64,000 nt of DNA from an uncultured Microbacterium sp. (GTDB taxonomy: Bacteria; Actinomycetota; Actinomycetes; Actinomycetales; Microbacteriaceae): assembly GCF_947632095.1 (NCBI RefSeq), contig NZ_CANROA010000001.1, positions 178,847-242,846 on the forward strand. The letters are read 5' to 3'. Below the pieces are notes generated by a model. That model ran no database searches, was not told the DNA's origin, and worked only from the letters and a program-made list of their open reading frames with translations. The number at the start of each line of letters is the position of its first letter. The stretch's first letter is position 1. Positions 46,508 through 55,102 of this stretch are shown one piece after another. The position numbers and the translations under genes are program-made.

Positions 46508-47232
46508 TGTGCGTCGGGGATGCCGTTGAAGATGTCATGGTGCCCATCGACCGCACTGATCCTTCCGAGCGGCCACGTGATCAGAAAGGCCTTGCCGACG
46601 ACGTTCTCCAGCGGCACGAATCCTCCGCTGGGGAGATCCTGGTGCGCACGGGCGTCCTGGGAACGGTCACGGTTATCGCCGAGCAGCCAGAGCGCACCCT
46701 CCGGCACGGTGACGTCGAAGGGATCGTTGGAGGCCTGCGTGTCGCCTTCGGGAAGGTCCAGATAGCTGAGCTCATCGATCGGCGCGCCATTGATCTCGAT
46801 CTGGCCGAGCGCGTTGCAGCAGACGACGTGGTCGCCGCCGACGCCGATGATCCTCTTGACGAGGTGGTCCTCACTGTCGGAGGTGGAGAGCCCGATCACC
46901 GTCAGCAGCTTGTCGATCCCTTCCAGCAGCGGAGGGCCGGCGGGCTTCTGCACGGCCGGGGGCAGCCATCCGCCCGGATCTTCGAAGACGACGACGTCGC
47001 CGCGCTGATATCCGGTCCACCGCGGCGTGAGCTCGTCGACCAGGATCCGGTCGTCGACCATGAGCGTGCGCTCCATGGATGCCGAGGGGATGTAGAAAGA
47101 ACGCACGATGAACGTCTTGACGAGGAAGGAGACGAGCGCGGCGATGACGATGATCACCAGGACGTCCCGCAGGAAGATCCAGAATCCACGCCGCCGCTTG
47201 CCGGGGCCGTCCGTGACGGATTCAGAGCTCAT
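46504..47232 (-). CDS. lepB: signal peptidase I
   Basis: LepB removes signal peptides on the outer face of the membrane. It has 242 residues. One N-terminal membrane helix (FLRDVLVIIVIAALVSFLV) is followed by the catalytic Ser in YIPSASMERTL and the catalytic Lys in LVKRIIGVGGDHV. The box-E-like LLGDNRDRSQDAR segment lies near the C-terminus. The ATG follows AAAAAGGAATTCG. It is separated from rplS by a terminator and so probably has its own promoter; TAGATC upstream is a candidate -10. Confidence 0.95.
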   Translation of the reverse strand: MSSESVTDGPGKRRRGFWIFLRDVLVIIVIAALVSFLVKTFIVRSFYIPSASMERTLMVDDRILVDELTPRWTGYQRGDVVVFEDPGGWLPPAVQKPAGPPLLEGIDKLLTVIGLSTSDSEDHLVKRIIGVGGDHVVCCNALGQIEINGAPIDELSYLDLPEGDTQASNDPFDVTVPEGALWLLGDNRDRSQDARAHQDLPSGGFVPLENVVGKAFLITWPLGRISAVDGHHDIFNGIPDAQ

Positions 47233-47302
47233 CGAATTCCTTTTTGAGAGATCGGTTGCGCACTGGGCGCCATGATCTAGGTTCGCACACTCCCGAAGCG
47301 AC

Positions 47303-47338
47303 GAAGCACCCCGGGACGAGTTCGTCCCGGGGTGCTTC
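47303..47338 (-). terminator. intrinsic terminator after rplS
   Basis: GAAGCACCCCGGGAC and GTCCCGGGGTGCTTC form a perfect 15-bp stem with a GAGTTC loop, 16 bases after the rplS stop. Confidence 0.8.
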
Positions 47339-47354
47339 GGAGAATCAGCGGAGA

Positions 47355-47702
47355 TCAGTTCTCGCGCTTCTCCTTGATCTTCGCCTTCTTGCCGCGCAGC
47401 TCGCGCAGGTAGTACAGCTTGGCGCGACGGACATCGCCGCGGCTGACGATCTCGATGCGCTCGATCACCGGCGAGTGAACCGGGAAGGTGCGCTCGACGC
47501 CCACCTGGAAGCTGATCTTGCGGACCGTGAAGGTCTCGCGAACGCTGTCGCCCTGGCGGCCGAGAACGACGCCCTGGAAGATCTGGACACGAGAGCGGCT
47601 GCCCTCGGTGATGTTGACGTGAACCTTGACCGTGTCGCCGGGGCGGAAGTCAGGGATGTCGGAACGGAGCGAAGCCGCGTCGACGGCGTCCAGAAGATGC
47701 AT
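47355..47702 (-). CDS. rplS: 50S ribosomal protein L19
   Basis: L19 lies at the subunit interface. It has 115 residues. Conserved text includes [31 protein letters not shown], shown by its parts FRPGDTV and SRVQIFQG, then [19 protein letters not shown] and the basic C-terminus [17 protein letters not shown]. The ATG at 47702 follows a GAGAGAGACGATC region. The track ORF up to 48365 has no support. A terminator isolates it from lepB. Confidence 0.97.
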   Translation of the reverse strand: MHLLDAVDAASLRSDIPDFRPGDTVKVHVNITEGSRSRVQIFQGVVLGRQGDSVRETFTVRKISFQVGVERTFPVHSPVIERIEIVSRGDVRRAKLYYLRELRGKKAKIKEKREN

Positions 47703-47866
47703 GATCGTCTCTCTCTGCACCCGCCACAGGTCGAATGCATGGAATATAAGGAATACGTGGGTGTGTGCCGAACGGTGCGGAAGCATCCGTGGACTCCCCT
47801 GAGGCAGAGCCTGTTCACGGCACAATCGTCCATTGTGCCATGAATCCGCCCCGCAACCAAAAGGAA

Positions 47867-48361
47867 TCAGTCCCGCCGCGCGGTGTTCTCCTGGATGATG
47901 TAGACGTCGTCGACGCTGACCGAGGGTTTCGGCGCGCCGGCCTCCTGCGACGGTGCGGAGCCGCCGACGATCCGGATGCCTCCTCCGCGCAACCGTGCGT
48001 CGTTCCACAGCTGCCAGATCATCAGCCAGAACACGCCGACGGCTGCGGCGATCGCTGCGGTCAGCAGCAGACCGAACCATTTCTGCGGGTAGAAGCCGAC
48101 GGCGATCGTCAGACCATGCCAGACGGTGAAGCCGAGCACGTCCCACCAGGAGGCCATCCGAGCCTCGCGCGCCGAGGTTCTGGCCCGCATCATCAGCGCG
48201 AGGACGATCTCTCCGATCAGCACGGAGGGTATCGCGATGAAGAGCACCCAGAGGATCGCCCAGCCACTCGCGTTGAAGACGCCCCAGCCGATCAGCAGCC
48301 ACAGCGGCAGGATGATCGCCGCGGGGAACGTCCAGCGGTAGATGAATCGGCGCAGCCACAT
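47867..48361 (-). CDS. small four-helix membrane protein, unknown
   Basis: This 164-residue integral membrane protein has helices near residues 10-30 ([18 protein letters not shown]), 35-58, 80-100 ([13 protein letters not shown]) and 105-130. The C-terminal tail is soluble ([18 protein letters not shown]). Homologues are sometimes labelled MFS transporter permease, but it is far too short for an MFS protein. I use the ATG at 48361 because TAGCAT lies 7 nt upstream; ATGs at 48370 and 48388 (the track start) would lie in or before the -10 box. Confidence 0.7.
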   Translation of the reverse strand: MWLRRFIYRWTFPAAIILPLWLLIGWGVFNASGWAILWVLFIAIPSVLIGEIVLALMMRARTSAREARMASWWDVLGFTVWHGLTIAVGFYPQKWFGLLLTAAIAAAVGVFWLMIWQLWNDARLRGGGIRIVGGSAPSQEAGAPKPSVSVDDVYIIQENTARRD

Positions 48362-48368
48362 GCACAGC

Positions 48369-48374
48369 ATGCTA
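48369..48374 (-). promoter_or_regulatory. -10 box for a leaderless membrane-protein transcript
   Basis: TAGCAT on the minus strand lies 7 nt before the ATG at 48361. It overlaps the longer N-terminal extension proposed by the ORF track. Confidence 0.45.
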
Positions 48375-48460
48375 CGACCTCCACCCATGAACCGGGACGG
48401 TGTTCGCTGTGAGCAGGCTCAGCGGACATCGGGGAGAATGGAACAGACGAGAGGAACACG

Positions 48461-49243
48461 ATGATCGAACTGCGCACCCCTGCCGAGATCGACGAGATGC
48501 GAGCGGCCGGACGATTCGTCGCCGAGACCCTGGCGACACTGCGCGAGGAGACGAAGGTGGGCACGAACCTCCTGAGCATCGACAAGCGTGCGCACGAGAT
48601 GATCCGCAAGGCGGGCGCCGAGAGCTGCTACATCGACTATGCGCCCTCGTTCGGCAACGGCCCGTTCGGCAAGGTCATCTGCACCTCGATCAACGATGCC
48701 GTGCTGCACGGGCTCCCCCACGACTATGTGCTGCGCGATGGCGACCTCGTGTCGCTCGACTTCGCCGTCTCGGTCGACGGCTGGGTCGCCGACTCCGCGG
48801 TCTCGTTCGTCGTGGGCTCCGCCCGCGAGGAGGACCTGCGTTTGATCGATACGACGGAGCGCGCGCTGGATGCTGCGATCGCCGCCGCCACGGTCGGAAA
48901 CCGTATCGGCGACATCTCGGCATCCGTCGCGGAGATCGCCTACGGCGAGGGCTACTCGATCAACACCGACTTCGGCGGGCACGGCGTCGGCCGCACCATG
49001 CACGGTGACCCGCACGTCGCCAACGATGGTCGCGCCGGCCGTGGCTTCCCGCTGCGCGATGGCCTGGTGCTCGCGCTCGAGCCCTGGTTCCTGCAGACCA
49101 CCGATGAGCTCATGACGGATGCCGACGGCTGGACGCTGCGCAGCGCCGATGGTTCGCGCGGCGCCCACTCCGAACACACTGTGGCGATCACCGCCGACGG
49201 CCCGATCGTGCTGACCGACCGGAGCTTCCTCGGCGTCAAATGA
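48461..49243 (+). CDS. map: methionine aminopeptidase type I
   Basis: Map removes the initiator Met from nascent proteins. It has 260 residues. Metal ligands are visible as Asp in SLDFAVSV, Asp in GWVADSAVS, His in GGHGVGRTMH and Glu in VLALEPWF and SEHTVAI. The N-terminus starts IELRTPAEIDEMRAAG. A GAGAGGA site precedes the ATG. The 3' end overlaps the convergent methyltransferase gene by 8 bases. In other Actinobacteria a map copy adjoins secY-adk; this one is a separate locus. Confidence 0.96.
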   Translation: MIELRTPAEIDEMRAAGRFVAETLATLREETKVGTNLLSIDKRAHEMIRKAGAESCYIDYAPSFGNGPFGKVICTSINDAVLHGLPHDYVLRDGDLVSLDFAVSVDGWVADSAVSFVVGSAREEDLRLIDTTERALDAAIAAATVGNRIGDISASVAEIAYGEGYSINTDFGGHGVGRTMHGDPHVANDGRAGRGFPLRDGLVLALEPWFLQTTDELMTDADGWTLRSADGSRGAHSEHTVAITADGPIVLTDRSFLGVK

Positions 49244-49975
49244 GCGCGCGGTAGACGAACACCGCGGTGCGCATGGGCAGTTCGAAGGAGTCCTTGCCTC
49301 GCGTGGCCGGGGCGGCGTCGAGGATGCTCCCGATCTCGACGATCTTCCGCTGACGCGTCGCCTCGTCCGCGGTGAGAAAGCTACTCACCGTCAACCAGCG
49401 TGCGAGATACGCCTCACGCGTGATCGCCTCGACCCAGGCGATGTCGTGCTGGTATTCGAAGACGAATCCGGGCAGTTCATCAGCCGCGGCATCCGTCGTC
49501 GTGTCGCTCTCACCGACGGCGGGGTGGCGATGCGATGGCAGGCGTAGTCCCACGCGCACGACGGATCGGAGTGATTCCACAGCAGGCCGAGAACGCCACC
49601 GGGCTTCAGCACCCGACGGATCTCGGCGCAGGCCGGGTCTCGATCGAACCAGTGGAACGCCTGCGCGACGGTAACGGCGTCGACGCTCGCCCGGTCCAGC
49701 GGGATGTCCTCGGCGCCCGCGACACGGGTCTCGATGGCGGGGAGCTTCGCCCGCAGTACGTCGAGCATGGCGACGGACGGCTCGATCGCGATCACGCGGT
49801 CAGCGCGCTCGACGAGCAATTCGGTGAATTTTCCGGTGCCGGCGCCGAGATCGAGCACGGCGTTCACTCGCTCCGGAAGGATCGCATCCGCCGCGGCATC
49901 CGGAAATCCCGGCCGATACCGGTCGTACTCCTCGCCGATCGACTCGAACGACTTCGCCAGTTGCTGATCCACCAT
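49236..49975 (-). pseudogene. class I SAM-dependent methyltransferase, frameshifted
   Basis: The N-terminal part (read from 49975) is a clear methyltransferase: VLDLGAGTGKFTELLV (SAM motif I), VIAIEPS, VAGAEDIPLDRASVDAVTVAQAFHWF in parts, and RVLKPGGVLGLLWN. Then the frame breaks near 49520-49528. The other frame continues AVGESDTTTDAAADELPGF and EYQHDIAWVEAITREAYLARW, to a stop at 49236. One missing C (GCCCAC read as GCCAC) would restore RIAHPAVGES. The joined length of about 246 residues fits the family. TAGCGT lies 6 nt before the ATG, so the promoter is intact. It could be a sequencing error or true inactivation. The substrate is unknown. Confidence 0.85.
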
Positions 49976-49981
49976 GCCTCG

Positions 49982-49987
49982 ACGCTA
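49982..49987 (-). promoter_or_regulatory. -10 box for the methyltransferase gene
   Basis: TAGCGT on the minus strand lies 6 nt before the ATG at 49975. Confidence 0.5.
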
Positions 49988-50008
49988 CTGCCTCGAGGGT
50001 CGGACGAC

Positions 50009-51607
50009 TTACGCGAGCTCGATGAGCTCCTGGTACTCCTGGTTCCAGATGTCTTCGACGCCGTCGGGCAGGATGAGCACGCGCTCGGGGTTGAGCGAGG
50101 CGACGGCCCCGGGGTCGTGGGAGACCAGGACGACCGCGCCCTCGTAATGCGCGAGCGCATCGAGGATCTCCAGGCGGGAGGCCGGGTCGAGGTTGTTGGT
50201 GGGCTCGTCCAACAGGAGCAGGTTCGCGGACGAGACGACGAGGGTCGCGAGCGACAGACGCGTCTTCTCCCCGCCGGAGAGCACACCGGCCGGCTTGAGG
50301 ACATCGTCGCCCGTGAACAGGAATGATCCGAGCACGCGACGCGCCTCGGTCTCGGTGATGTGCGGAGCCGCCGAGACCATGTTCTCGAGCACGGAGCGGT
50401 CGACGTCGAGGTTCTCGTGCTCCTGGGCGTAGTAGCCGACCTTGAGGCCGTGCCCCGGCTCGAGCTGCCCCGTGTCGGGTTCGTCGACGCCGGCGAGCAT
50501 GCGCAGCAGCGTCGTCTTTCCCGCACCGTTGAGGCCGAGCACGACGACCTTCGAACCGCGATCGATCGCGAGGTCGACGTCGGTGAAAATCTCCAGCGAC
50601 CCGTAGGACTTCGACAGGCCGGATGCCATGAGCGGAGTCTTGCCACAGGCTGCGGGCTTCGGGAACCGCAGCTTCGCGACGCGGTCGACCTCGCGCACGT
50701 CATCGAGGCCGGCGAGCAGCTTCTCGGCGCGCGCGACCATTTGGTGCGCGGCGGCGGCCTTCGACGCCTTCGCGCCGAAGCGGGCGGCCTGCAGCTGAAG
50801 GGTCGTCGCCTTCTTCTCGGCGTTCGCGCGCTCCTTCTTGCGGCGCTCCTCATCGGCGGCGCGCTGGCGCAGGTAGTTCTTCCAGTTCATGTTGTACGCA
50901 TCGATGCACTGGCGGTTGGCATCGAGGTAGAACACCCGGTTGACAGTCTCGCCGACGAGCTCGATGTCGTGGCTGATGACGATGAGCCCGCCCTTGTAGT
51001 TCTTCAGGAACTCGCGCAGCCACACGACGCTGTCCGCGTCGAGGTGGTTGGTCGGCTCGTCGAGGATCATCGTCTCGGCATCCGAGAACAGGATGCGGGC
51101 GAGCTCGATACGGCGGCGCTGACCGCCCGAGAGGGTCTTCAGCGGCTGGTCGAGGATGCGATCCGGCAGCGAGAGGTTGTTCGCGATCGAGGCGGCCTCC
51201 GCCTCGGCCGCGTAGCCACCGAGTCCTTCGAAGCGCTCCATGAGGTTCGCGAACTTCTTCATGGCCTTCTCGGAGACCTTCGGGTCGTCGGATGCCATGT
51301 CCTCGGAGGCCTTCGTCATCCCGAGCTGGATCGTGCCGAGTCCGCGGGCATCGAGGATGCGGGTGCGGGCGAGCATCTCCGGGTCGCCGGTGCGCGGATC
51401 CTGAGGGAGGTATCCGAGCTCGCCCGACTTCGTCACCTTGCCGCCCGAGGGCAGCAGGTCACCGGCGAGCACCTTCGTCAGCGTGGTCTTGCCGGCACCG
51501 TTTCGACCGACGAGGCCGATCTTGTCGCCGGCGGAGACGCGGAAAGAGACGTCCTCCATGAGCAGGCGGGCGCCCACGCGGATCTCGAGATCGTGCACGG
51601 CGAGCAC
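50009..51607 (-). CDS. ABC-F family ATP-binding protein
   Basis: This 532-residue soluble ABC-F protein has two ATP-binding domains with Walker A GRNGAGKTTLTK and GLNGAGKTTLLR. The signatures are LSGGQRRRIELARILF and LSGGEKTRLSLATLVV, each followed by DEPTN.LD. A charged linker (RQRAADEERRKKERANAEKK) separates them. There are no membrane segments, so it acts on ribosomes rather than in transport. It differs from EttA at 7350-9029 and is nearer to the Uup/YbiT-type or antibiotic-resistance ABC-F groups; which one cannot be settled here. The start is GTG without a clear -10. Confidence 0.92.
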   Translation of the reverse strand: MLAVHDLEIRVGARLLMEDVSFRVSAGDKIGLVGRNGAGKTTLTKVLAGDLLPSGGKVTKSGELGYLPQDPRTGDPEMLARTRILDARGLGTIQLGMTKASEDMASDDPKVSEKAMKKFANLMERFEGLGGYAAEAEAASIANNLSLPDRILDQPLKTLSGGQRRRIELARILFSDAETMILDEPTNHLDADSVVWLREFLKNYKGGLIVISHDIELVGETVNRVFYLDANRQCIDAYNMNWKNYLRQRAADEERRKKERANAEKKATTLQLQAARFGAKASKAAAAHQMVARAEKLLAGLDDVREVDRVAKLRFPKPAACGKTPLMASGLSKSYGSLEIFTDVDLAIDRGSKVVVLGLNGAGKTTLLRMLAGVDEPDTGQLEPGHGLKVGYYAQEHENLDVDRSVLENMVSAAPHITETEARRVLGSFLFTGDDVLKPAGVLSGGEKTRLSLATLVVSSANLLLLDEPTNNLDPASRLEILDALAHYEGAVVLVSHDPGAVASLNPERVLILPDGVEDIWNQEYQELIELA

Positions 51608-51696
51608 AGCAGACGTCCGTTCTTCAGAGGGATGGGGAGGCCGAGGGGCCAGCCTCCGATTCTACCGCCCTCCTCCTGGGTGGATGCCCCGACTCC

Positions 51697-52290
51697 TCAA
51701 GCGAGACCGCGGGCCGTCAGAGCCTCGGCAACCTGGTCGCCGTGCCGCAGCGCCCGCACGAGCAGAGGGAGCACCATCCGCCAACCGAGACGGACTCCTC
51801 GAGCGCGCTCCGCATCTCGCATCTGGGCCCGGAACCCCGCGATGACGGGAACCATCGCGATCACCAGCAGAAGCGTCAGCGAAACCGCATCCGCGTTCAC
51901 CCCGAACCGGCGAAGCGGTGCGAGCGCGACCCGAAGCACGTCGAGCATCTCCCCCATGGGGGTGGATGCTGTCACTGCAGCGGCTGCCAACAGGATCGAC
52001 GCCATCCGCGCCACCGCGACGACCGCAGCCTCCGCCCCGGAGAAGACCCAGAGGAATGTCCCCAGCACGAGGATCAGCCAGCGCAACTGCCAGATGCTGC
52101 GCAGAACCTCTCGGAGCCCGAGTCCGGCGATCAGGTGGACGGCGATGACCGCGAGGAGGGCGCCGACGGCGGCCACGACCGTTCCCGCCCAGATCGAGAT
52201 CACGAGACTCACGACGACCAGTGCGCACAGCTTCGCGGCGGCGGGCAGCCGATGAAGCATCCCGTTACCCGGTCGGTAGAGCGGGATCAT
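51697..52290 (-). CDS. bioN: energy-coupling factor transporter transmembrane protein (BioN/EcfT)
   Basis: This is the membrane coupling subunit of a biotin ECF transporter, with 197 residues and about five helices (LCALVVVSLVISIWAGTVVAAV, then LRWLILVLGTFLW and VSLTLLLVIAMVPVI). A coupling-helix motif is visible as MRDAERARGVRLGWRM (the A-R-G signature that contacts the ATPase). The ATG overlaps the bioM stop by 4 nt. It is the last gene of bioY-bioM-bioN. Confidence 0.92.
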   Translation of the reverse strand: MIPLYRPGNGMLHRLPAAAKLCALVVVSLVISIWAGTVVAAVGALLAVIAVHLIAGLGLREVLRSIWQLRWLILVLGTFLWVFSGAEAAVVAVARMASILLAAAAVTASTPMGEMLDVLRVALAPLRRFGVNADAVSLTLLLVIAMVPVIAGFRAQMRDAERARGVRLGWRMVLPLLVRALRHGDQVAEALTARGLA

Positions 52291-52961
52291 CCGACGAGTT
52301 CTCGATACATCGTGACGATGTCGGCCGCAGGACCTGCGGCGTGCAGACGGCCGTTATCGAAGAGGAACGCCTGCTCGCAGCGCGCCGCAAGTTCGAGGTC
52401 GTGGGTGACGATGACCGTCGGGATGCTGAGTTCCTCGATCAGCAGGTCCGCGATCCGCCGCGCGTTGCGTCGATCGAGGAGAGTGGTCGGCTCATCCGCG
52501 ATGAGCAGAGGGGGCTCTGAGACGAGGACGGATGCGAATGCCAGCAGTTGCTTCTGCCCGCCGGAGAGACTGTGCACGGAGGACTCCGCGTGCGCCCCCA
52601 AACCGTAAGCATCGAGGACTTCCCCAACCCGCGTCTCGACGTCCTGCTTCGACAGGCCCCGGCCGCGCAACGACAGCGCGACGTCCTCGGCGACGGTCGG
52701 CATGAGCAGTTGCGCATCGGGCGCGGAGAACAGGAAACCGGCTCCCTGAGAGGACGGCGCGCTTCCGAGCACGCGGACCTCCCCCGCACTGGGGCGCACG
52801 AGCCCGTTCAGCAGACGCGCGAAGGTCGACTTGCCCGATCCGTTCGCACCGATCACCGCGATACGCTGCGCGGTGACCGAAACCGTCACGTCCGAAAGGA
52901 TGCGCTTCCCGTCGATGTCGACATCGACATCGGCGAGCCCCAGGGTTTCGCCGGCGTTCAG
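52287..52961 (-). CDS. bioM: energy-coupling factor transporter ATPase (BioM), probable CTG start
   Basis: This ABC ATPase drives biotin uptake. Walker A is GANGSGKSTFARL, the signature LSGGQKQLLAFASVL, Walker B PLLIADEPTT and the switch His in VIVTHDLEL. About 224 residues result if translation begins at the CTG overlapping the bioY stop (CTGA), giving LNAGETLGLADVDVDIDG. No ATG, GTG or TTG lies in frame near the domain start. The next GTG (in SDVTVSV) would cut off the first strand, and the track's upstream start lies deep inside bioY. GGCGGTGG just upstream could serve as a ribosome site. Confidence 0.85.
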   Translation of the reverse strand: MNAGETLGLADVDVDIDGKRILSDVTVSVTAQRIAVIGANGSGKSTFARLLNGLVRPSAGEVRVLGSAPSSQGAGFLFSAPDAQLLMPTVAEDVALSLRGRGLSKQDVETRVGEVLDAYGLGAHAESSVHSLSGGQKQLLAFASVLVSEPPLLIADEPTTLLDRRNARRIADLLIEELSIPTVIVTHDLELAARCEQAFLFDNGRLHAAGPAADIVTMYRELVG

Positions 52962-53542
52962 GACACCACCGCCTGCTGCGCGGGAGCGGGCACCGCTGCG
53001 AACGCGGCCGGGTACGCCCGGCGCAGCGCCAGAGCCAGCAGGGTCGCCAGCACGGCTTTGAGAAGATCGCCCGGGAGGAAGACCAGGCTCGACAGGGCCG
53101 TCGTCGCCAGATCGACGCCCGTGACGAAGGCCTGCACCGGGATGCCGAGGAGATAGATCGCCGGGATGCCGCCGATGAGCACCGCCAGCGCCACGCGCCA
53201 CCAGCGCCACGCGCCGGCACGGATGAGCAGCCCGATCACGATGACTCCGGCGATCCACCCCAGCAGATAGCCGGCAGTCGGACCGACGAGAACACCGAGA
53301 CCGCCGCGCCCGCCGGCGAGGACGGGAAGCCCGACCGCCGCGAGAACGATCACGATGAGAACGGCGAATGATCCGCGACGAGCACCGAGGACGGCTCCGG
53401 CGAGCATGACGCCGAGAGTCTGCGCTGTGACGGGCACACCGCCGACAAGCGGAACGGCGACCGTCCCGAGCACGATGATGAGCGCTGCGAAGACAGCGAT
53501 GCGGGCAAGATCGTTTGCGTCGAGCCGTGTACGTGCAGCCAT
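52958..53542 (-). CDS. bioY: biotin transporter substrate-binding protein BioY
   Basis: BioY is the biotin-specific S-component of the ECF transporter, with 194 residues and six helices. Family text includes VPVTAQTLGVMLAGAVLGARRG, LPVLAGGRGGLGVLVGPTAGYLLG (in parts) and FLPGDLLKAVLATLLAL, with the LPGD turn. The ATG has GGAGG 8 nt upstream. It is the first gene of bioYMN. The promoter just upstream carries two tandem inverted repeats of BioQ type, so repression by a BioQ homologue in biotin-replete cells is likely. Confidence 0.95.
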   Translation of the reverse strand: MAARTRLDANDLARIAVFAALIIVLGTVAVPLVGGVPVTAQTLGVMLAGAVLGARRGSFAVLIVIVLAAVGLPVLAGGRGGLGVLVGPTAGYLLGWIAGVIVIGLLIRAGAWRWWRVALAVLIGGIPAIYLLGIPVQAFVTGVDLATTALSSLVFLPGDLLKAVLATLLALALRRAYPAAFAAVPAPAQQAVVS

Positions 53543-53553
53543 GGAGCCACCTC

Positions 53554-53583
53554 CTGAACAGTGTTCACCTGAACGGCGTTCAG
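53554..53583 (-). promoter_or_regulatory. tandem BioQ-type operators upstream of bioY
   Basis: Two 15-bp inverted repeats lie end to end: CTGAAC-GCC-GTTCAG (53569-53583) and GTGAAC-ACT-GTTCAG (53554-53568), minus-strand reading. Both fit TGAAC-N3-GTTCA, close to the TGAAC-N3-GTTAC operator known for the TetR repressor BioQ in Corynebacterium. The first repeat overlaps the end of the -10 box and the second covers the start of the transcript. Confidence 0.75.
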
Positions 53584-53587
53584 TATA
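53582..53587 (-). promoter_or_regulatory. -10 box of the bioYMN operon
   Basis: TATACT on the minus strand abuts the first operator, so a bound repressor would block RNA polymerase. It lies between the C-S lyase stop and bioY. Confidence 0.6.
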
Positions 53588-53601
53588 GCTGCCCGTGCGG
53601 G

Positions 53602-54762
53602 TCAGTTCGAGACCGGGCCCATGCGCGCGATGCGCTCCACGGCTTCTCGGAGAATCTCCGGACTCGTCCCGAAATTCAGTCGCACGTGACCAGCGCCCTC
53701 CGCTCCGAAAGCGGGCCCGAAATGCAGAGCGACGCGCGCCTCACGCAGAATGCGCTTGGAGGGGTTCTCGCCCCATCCGAGGGCAGAAAGGTCGATCCAT
53801 GCCAGATATCCGGCATCCGGCATCCGATAGCACGCACCCGGAAGGTGCTCGGAAAGCAGCTCCCCGAGGAGCCGTCGATTCTCATCCAGTGTGAGGAGCA
53901 AACCATCCAGCCACTGGTCGCTCTCAGCGGCGAACGCCGCGACAGCGGCGAGCATCCCGAATTGACCGGTGCGCCACTCCACCTCGATCGGCAGGCTCCG
54001 TAGCACTGCCGTCGGCTCATCATCCGCGGTGACCATCAGCGCGCACTTGAGCCCCGCGAGATTGAACGCCTTGCTGGCGCTGACGATCGCATAACCGATC
54101 GAGCGCGCGGCATCCGAAACCGCGAGAAAAGGGGTGAAACCGGGCCCCGGTTGCGCGAGCGGCGCGTGGATCTCATCCGAGACCACAACCGCGCCGTGCC
54201 GCGCTGCAGCCTCCGCCAGGATCGCAAGGGATGCTGCAGAGTGCACCGTTCCCGTCGGGTTGTGCGGGTTGCACAGCAGAACGGCACGCGCCCCCGATGC
54301 GAGTGATGCCTCGATGGCCTCGTGATCGAGTTCCCAGCCATCGCCCGTATCGCGCAGGGAGATGCGCTCGACGACTGCGCCGGCCTCCTCCACGAGGTCG
54401 AAGAACGGCGGGTAGACGGGCGTCGTGACGACCACCCGATCACCGGGTCGCGTCACCCTTCGCAGGATCTCGACGATCCCCATGCTGACATCCGCCGTCG
54501 AACGCATCCGGGCAGGATCCGGCGACCACGCGTAACGCCGCTCGGCGAAGTCCGCGAATGCGGCCGCGAGCGGCGTACGGGAGGCGACATAACCGGTATC
54601 GCTTGTGCGGACCGCCCGCTCGAGCGCCCGGGTGATGGCCGGAGCGAGCGGGAAGTCCGTCTCTGCGACGAACAGGGGCAGGACGTCGTCCGGGTATTCG
54701 CGCCACTTCTCGCTGGTGCGCTGGCGCAATTGATCCAGCGGAAGCGCGCGAACCCGTTCCAT
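53602..54762 (-). CDS. PLP-dependent C-S lyase (MalY/PatB family)
   Basis: This is a fold-type I PLP enzyme of 386 residues. Members cleave cystathionine or cysteine S-conjugates to thiol or sulfide, pyruvate and ammonia. It starts RALPLDQLRQRTSEKWREYP, close to the MalY/PatB N-terminus. It has LLCNPHNPTGTVH, VVSDEIHAPL and the PLP Lys in SASKAFNLAGLK. RMPDAGYLAWIDL and HVRLNFGTS are further family text. The ATG is 1 base after the sufT stop, so it appears to be the last gene of the SUF operon, where it may supply or recycle sulfide. That role is inference. Confidence 0.88.
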   Translation of the reverse strand: MERVRALPLDQLRQRTSEKWREYPDDVLPLFVAETDFPLAPAITRALERAVRTSDTGYVASRTPLAAAFADFAERRYAWSPDPARMRSTADVSMGIVEILRRVTRPGDRVVVTTPVYPPFFDLVEEAGAVVERISLRDTGDGWELDHEAIEASLASGARAVLLCNPHNPTGTVHSAASLAILAEAAARHGAVVVSDEIHAPLAQPGPGFTPFLAVSDAARSIGYAIVSASKAFNLAGLKCALMVTADDEPTAVLRSLPIEVEWRTGQFGMLAAVAAFAAESDQWLDGLLLTLDENRRLLGELLSEHLPGACYRMPDAGYLAWIDLSALGWGENPSKRILREARVALHFGPAFGAEGAGHVRLNFGTSPEILREAVERIARMGPVSN

Positions 54763-54763
54763 G

Positions 54764-55093
54764 TCAGATCGCGAAGCCGAGGGCGCGCATCTGGTCGCGA
54801 CCGTCGTCCGTGATCCGTTCTGGACCCCACGGCGGCATCCACACCCAGTTGATGCGGAATCGGTCGACGACCTTGTCCAGAGACTGCGCCGTCTGCTCCT
54901 CGAGCACATCGGTGAGTGGGCAGCCCGCGCTGGTCAAGGTCATGTGGATGACGAGAGCGTCGTTCTCGTCATCCCACGCCAGGTCGTAGATGAGGCCGAG
55001 GTCGACGACATTGATCCCCAGTTCGGGGTCCATGACGTCCTTCAAGGCCTCGGTGACCTCGTCGTACTTCTCCGGAGAAAGAGTCGCGGTCAT
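54764..55093 (-). CDS. sufT: metal-sulfur cluster assembly factor (DUF59, SufT)
   Basis: This 109-residue MIP18-family protein acts in Fe-S cluster maturation or transfer. It begins ALKDVMDPELGINVVDLGLIYD, with the conserved DPE.G..VVDLGLI motif, and has a single reactive Cys in TLTSAGCPLTDV. The C-terminus, WVWMPPWGPERITDDGR, is the conserved end of SufT. It lies 9 bases after sufC and 1 base before the C-S lyase. Confidence 0.94.
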   Translation of the reverse strand: MTATLSPEKYDEVTEALKDVMDPELGINVVDLGLIYDLAWDDENDALVIHMTLTSAGCPLTDVLEEQTAQSLDKVVDRFRINWVWMPPWGPERITDDGRDQMRALGFAI

Positions 55094-55102
55094 GCGCTCA
55101 GC

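Noticed and set aside
50360-52255. 631-codon plus-strand ORF antisense to the ABC-F gene and bioN
   Set aside because: Arg/Val/Asp-rich shadow with no recognisable motif; the opposite strand has full ABC signatures.
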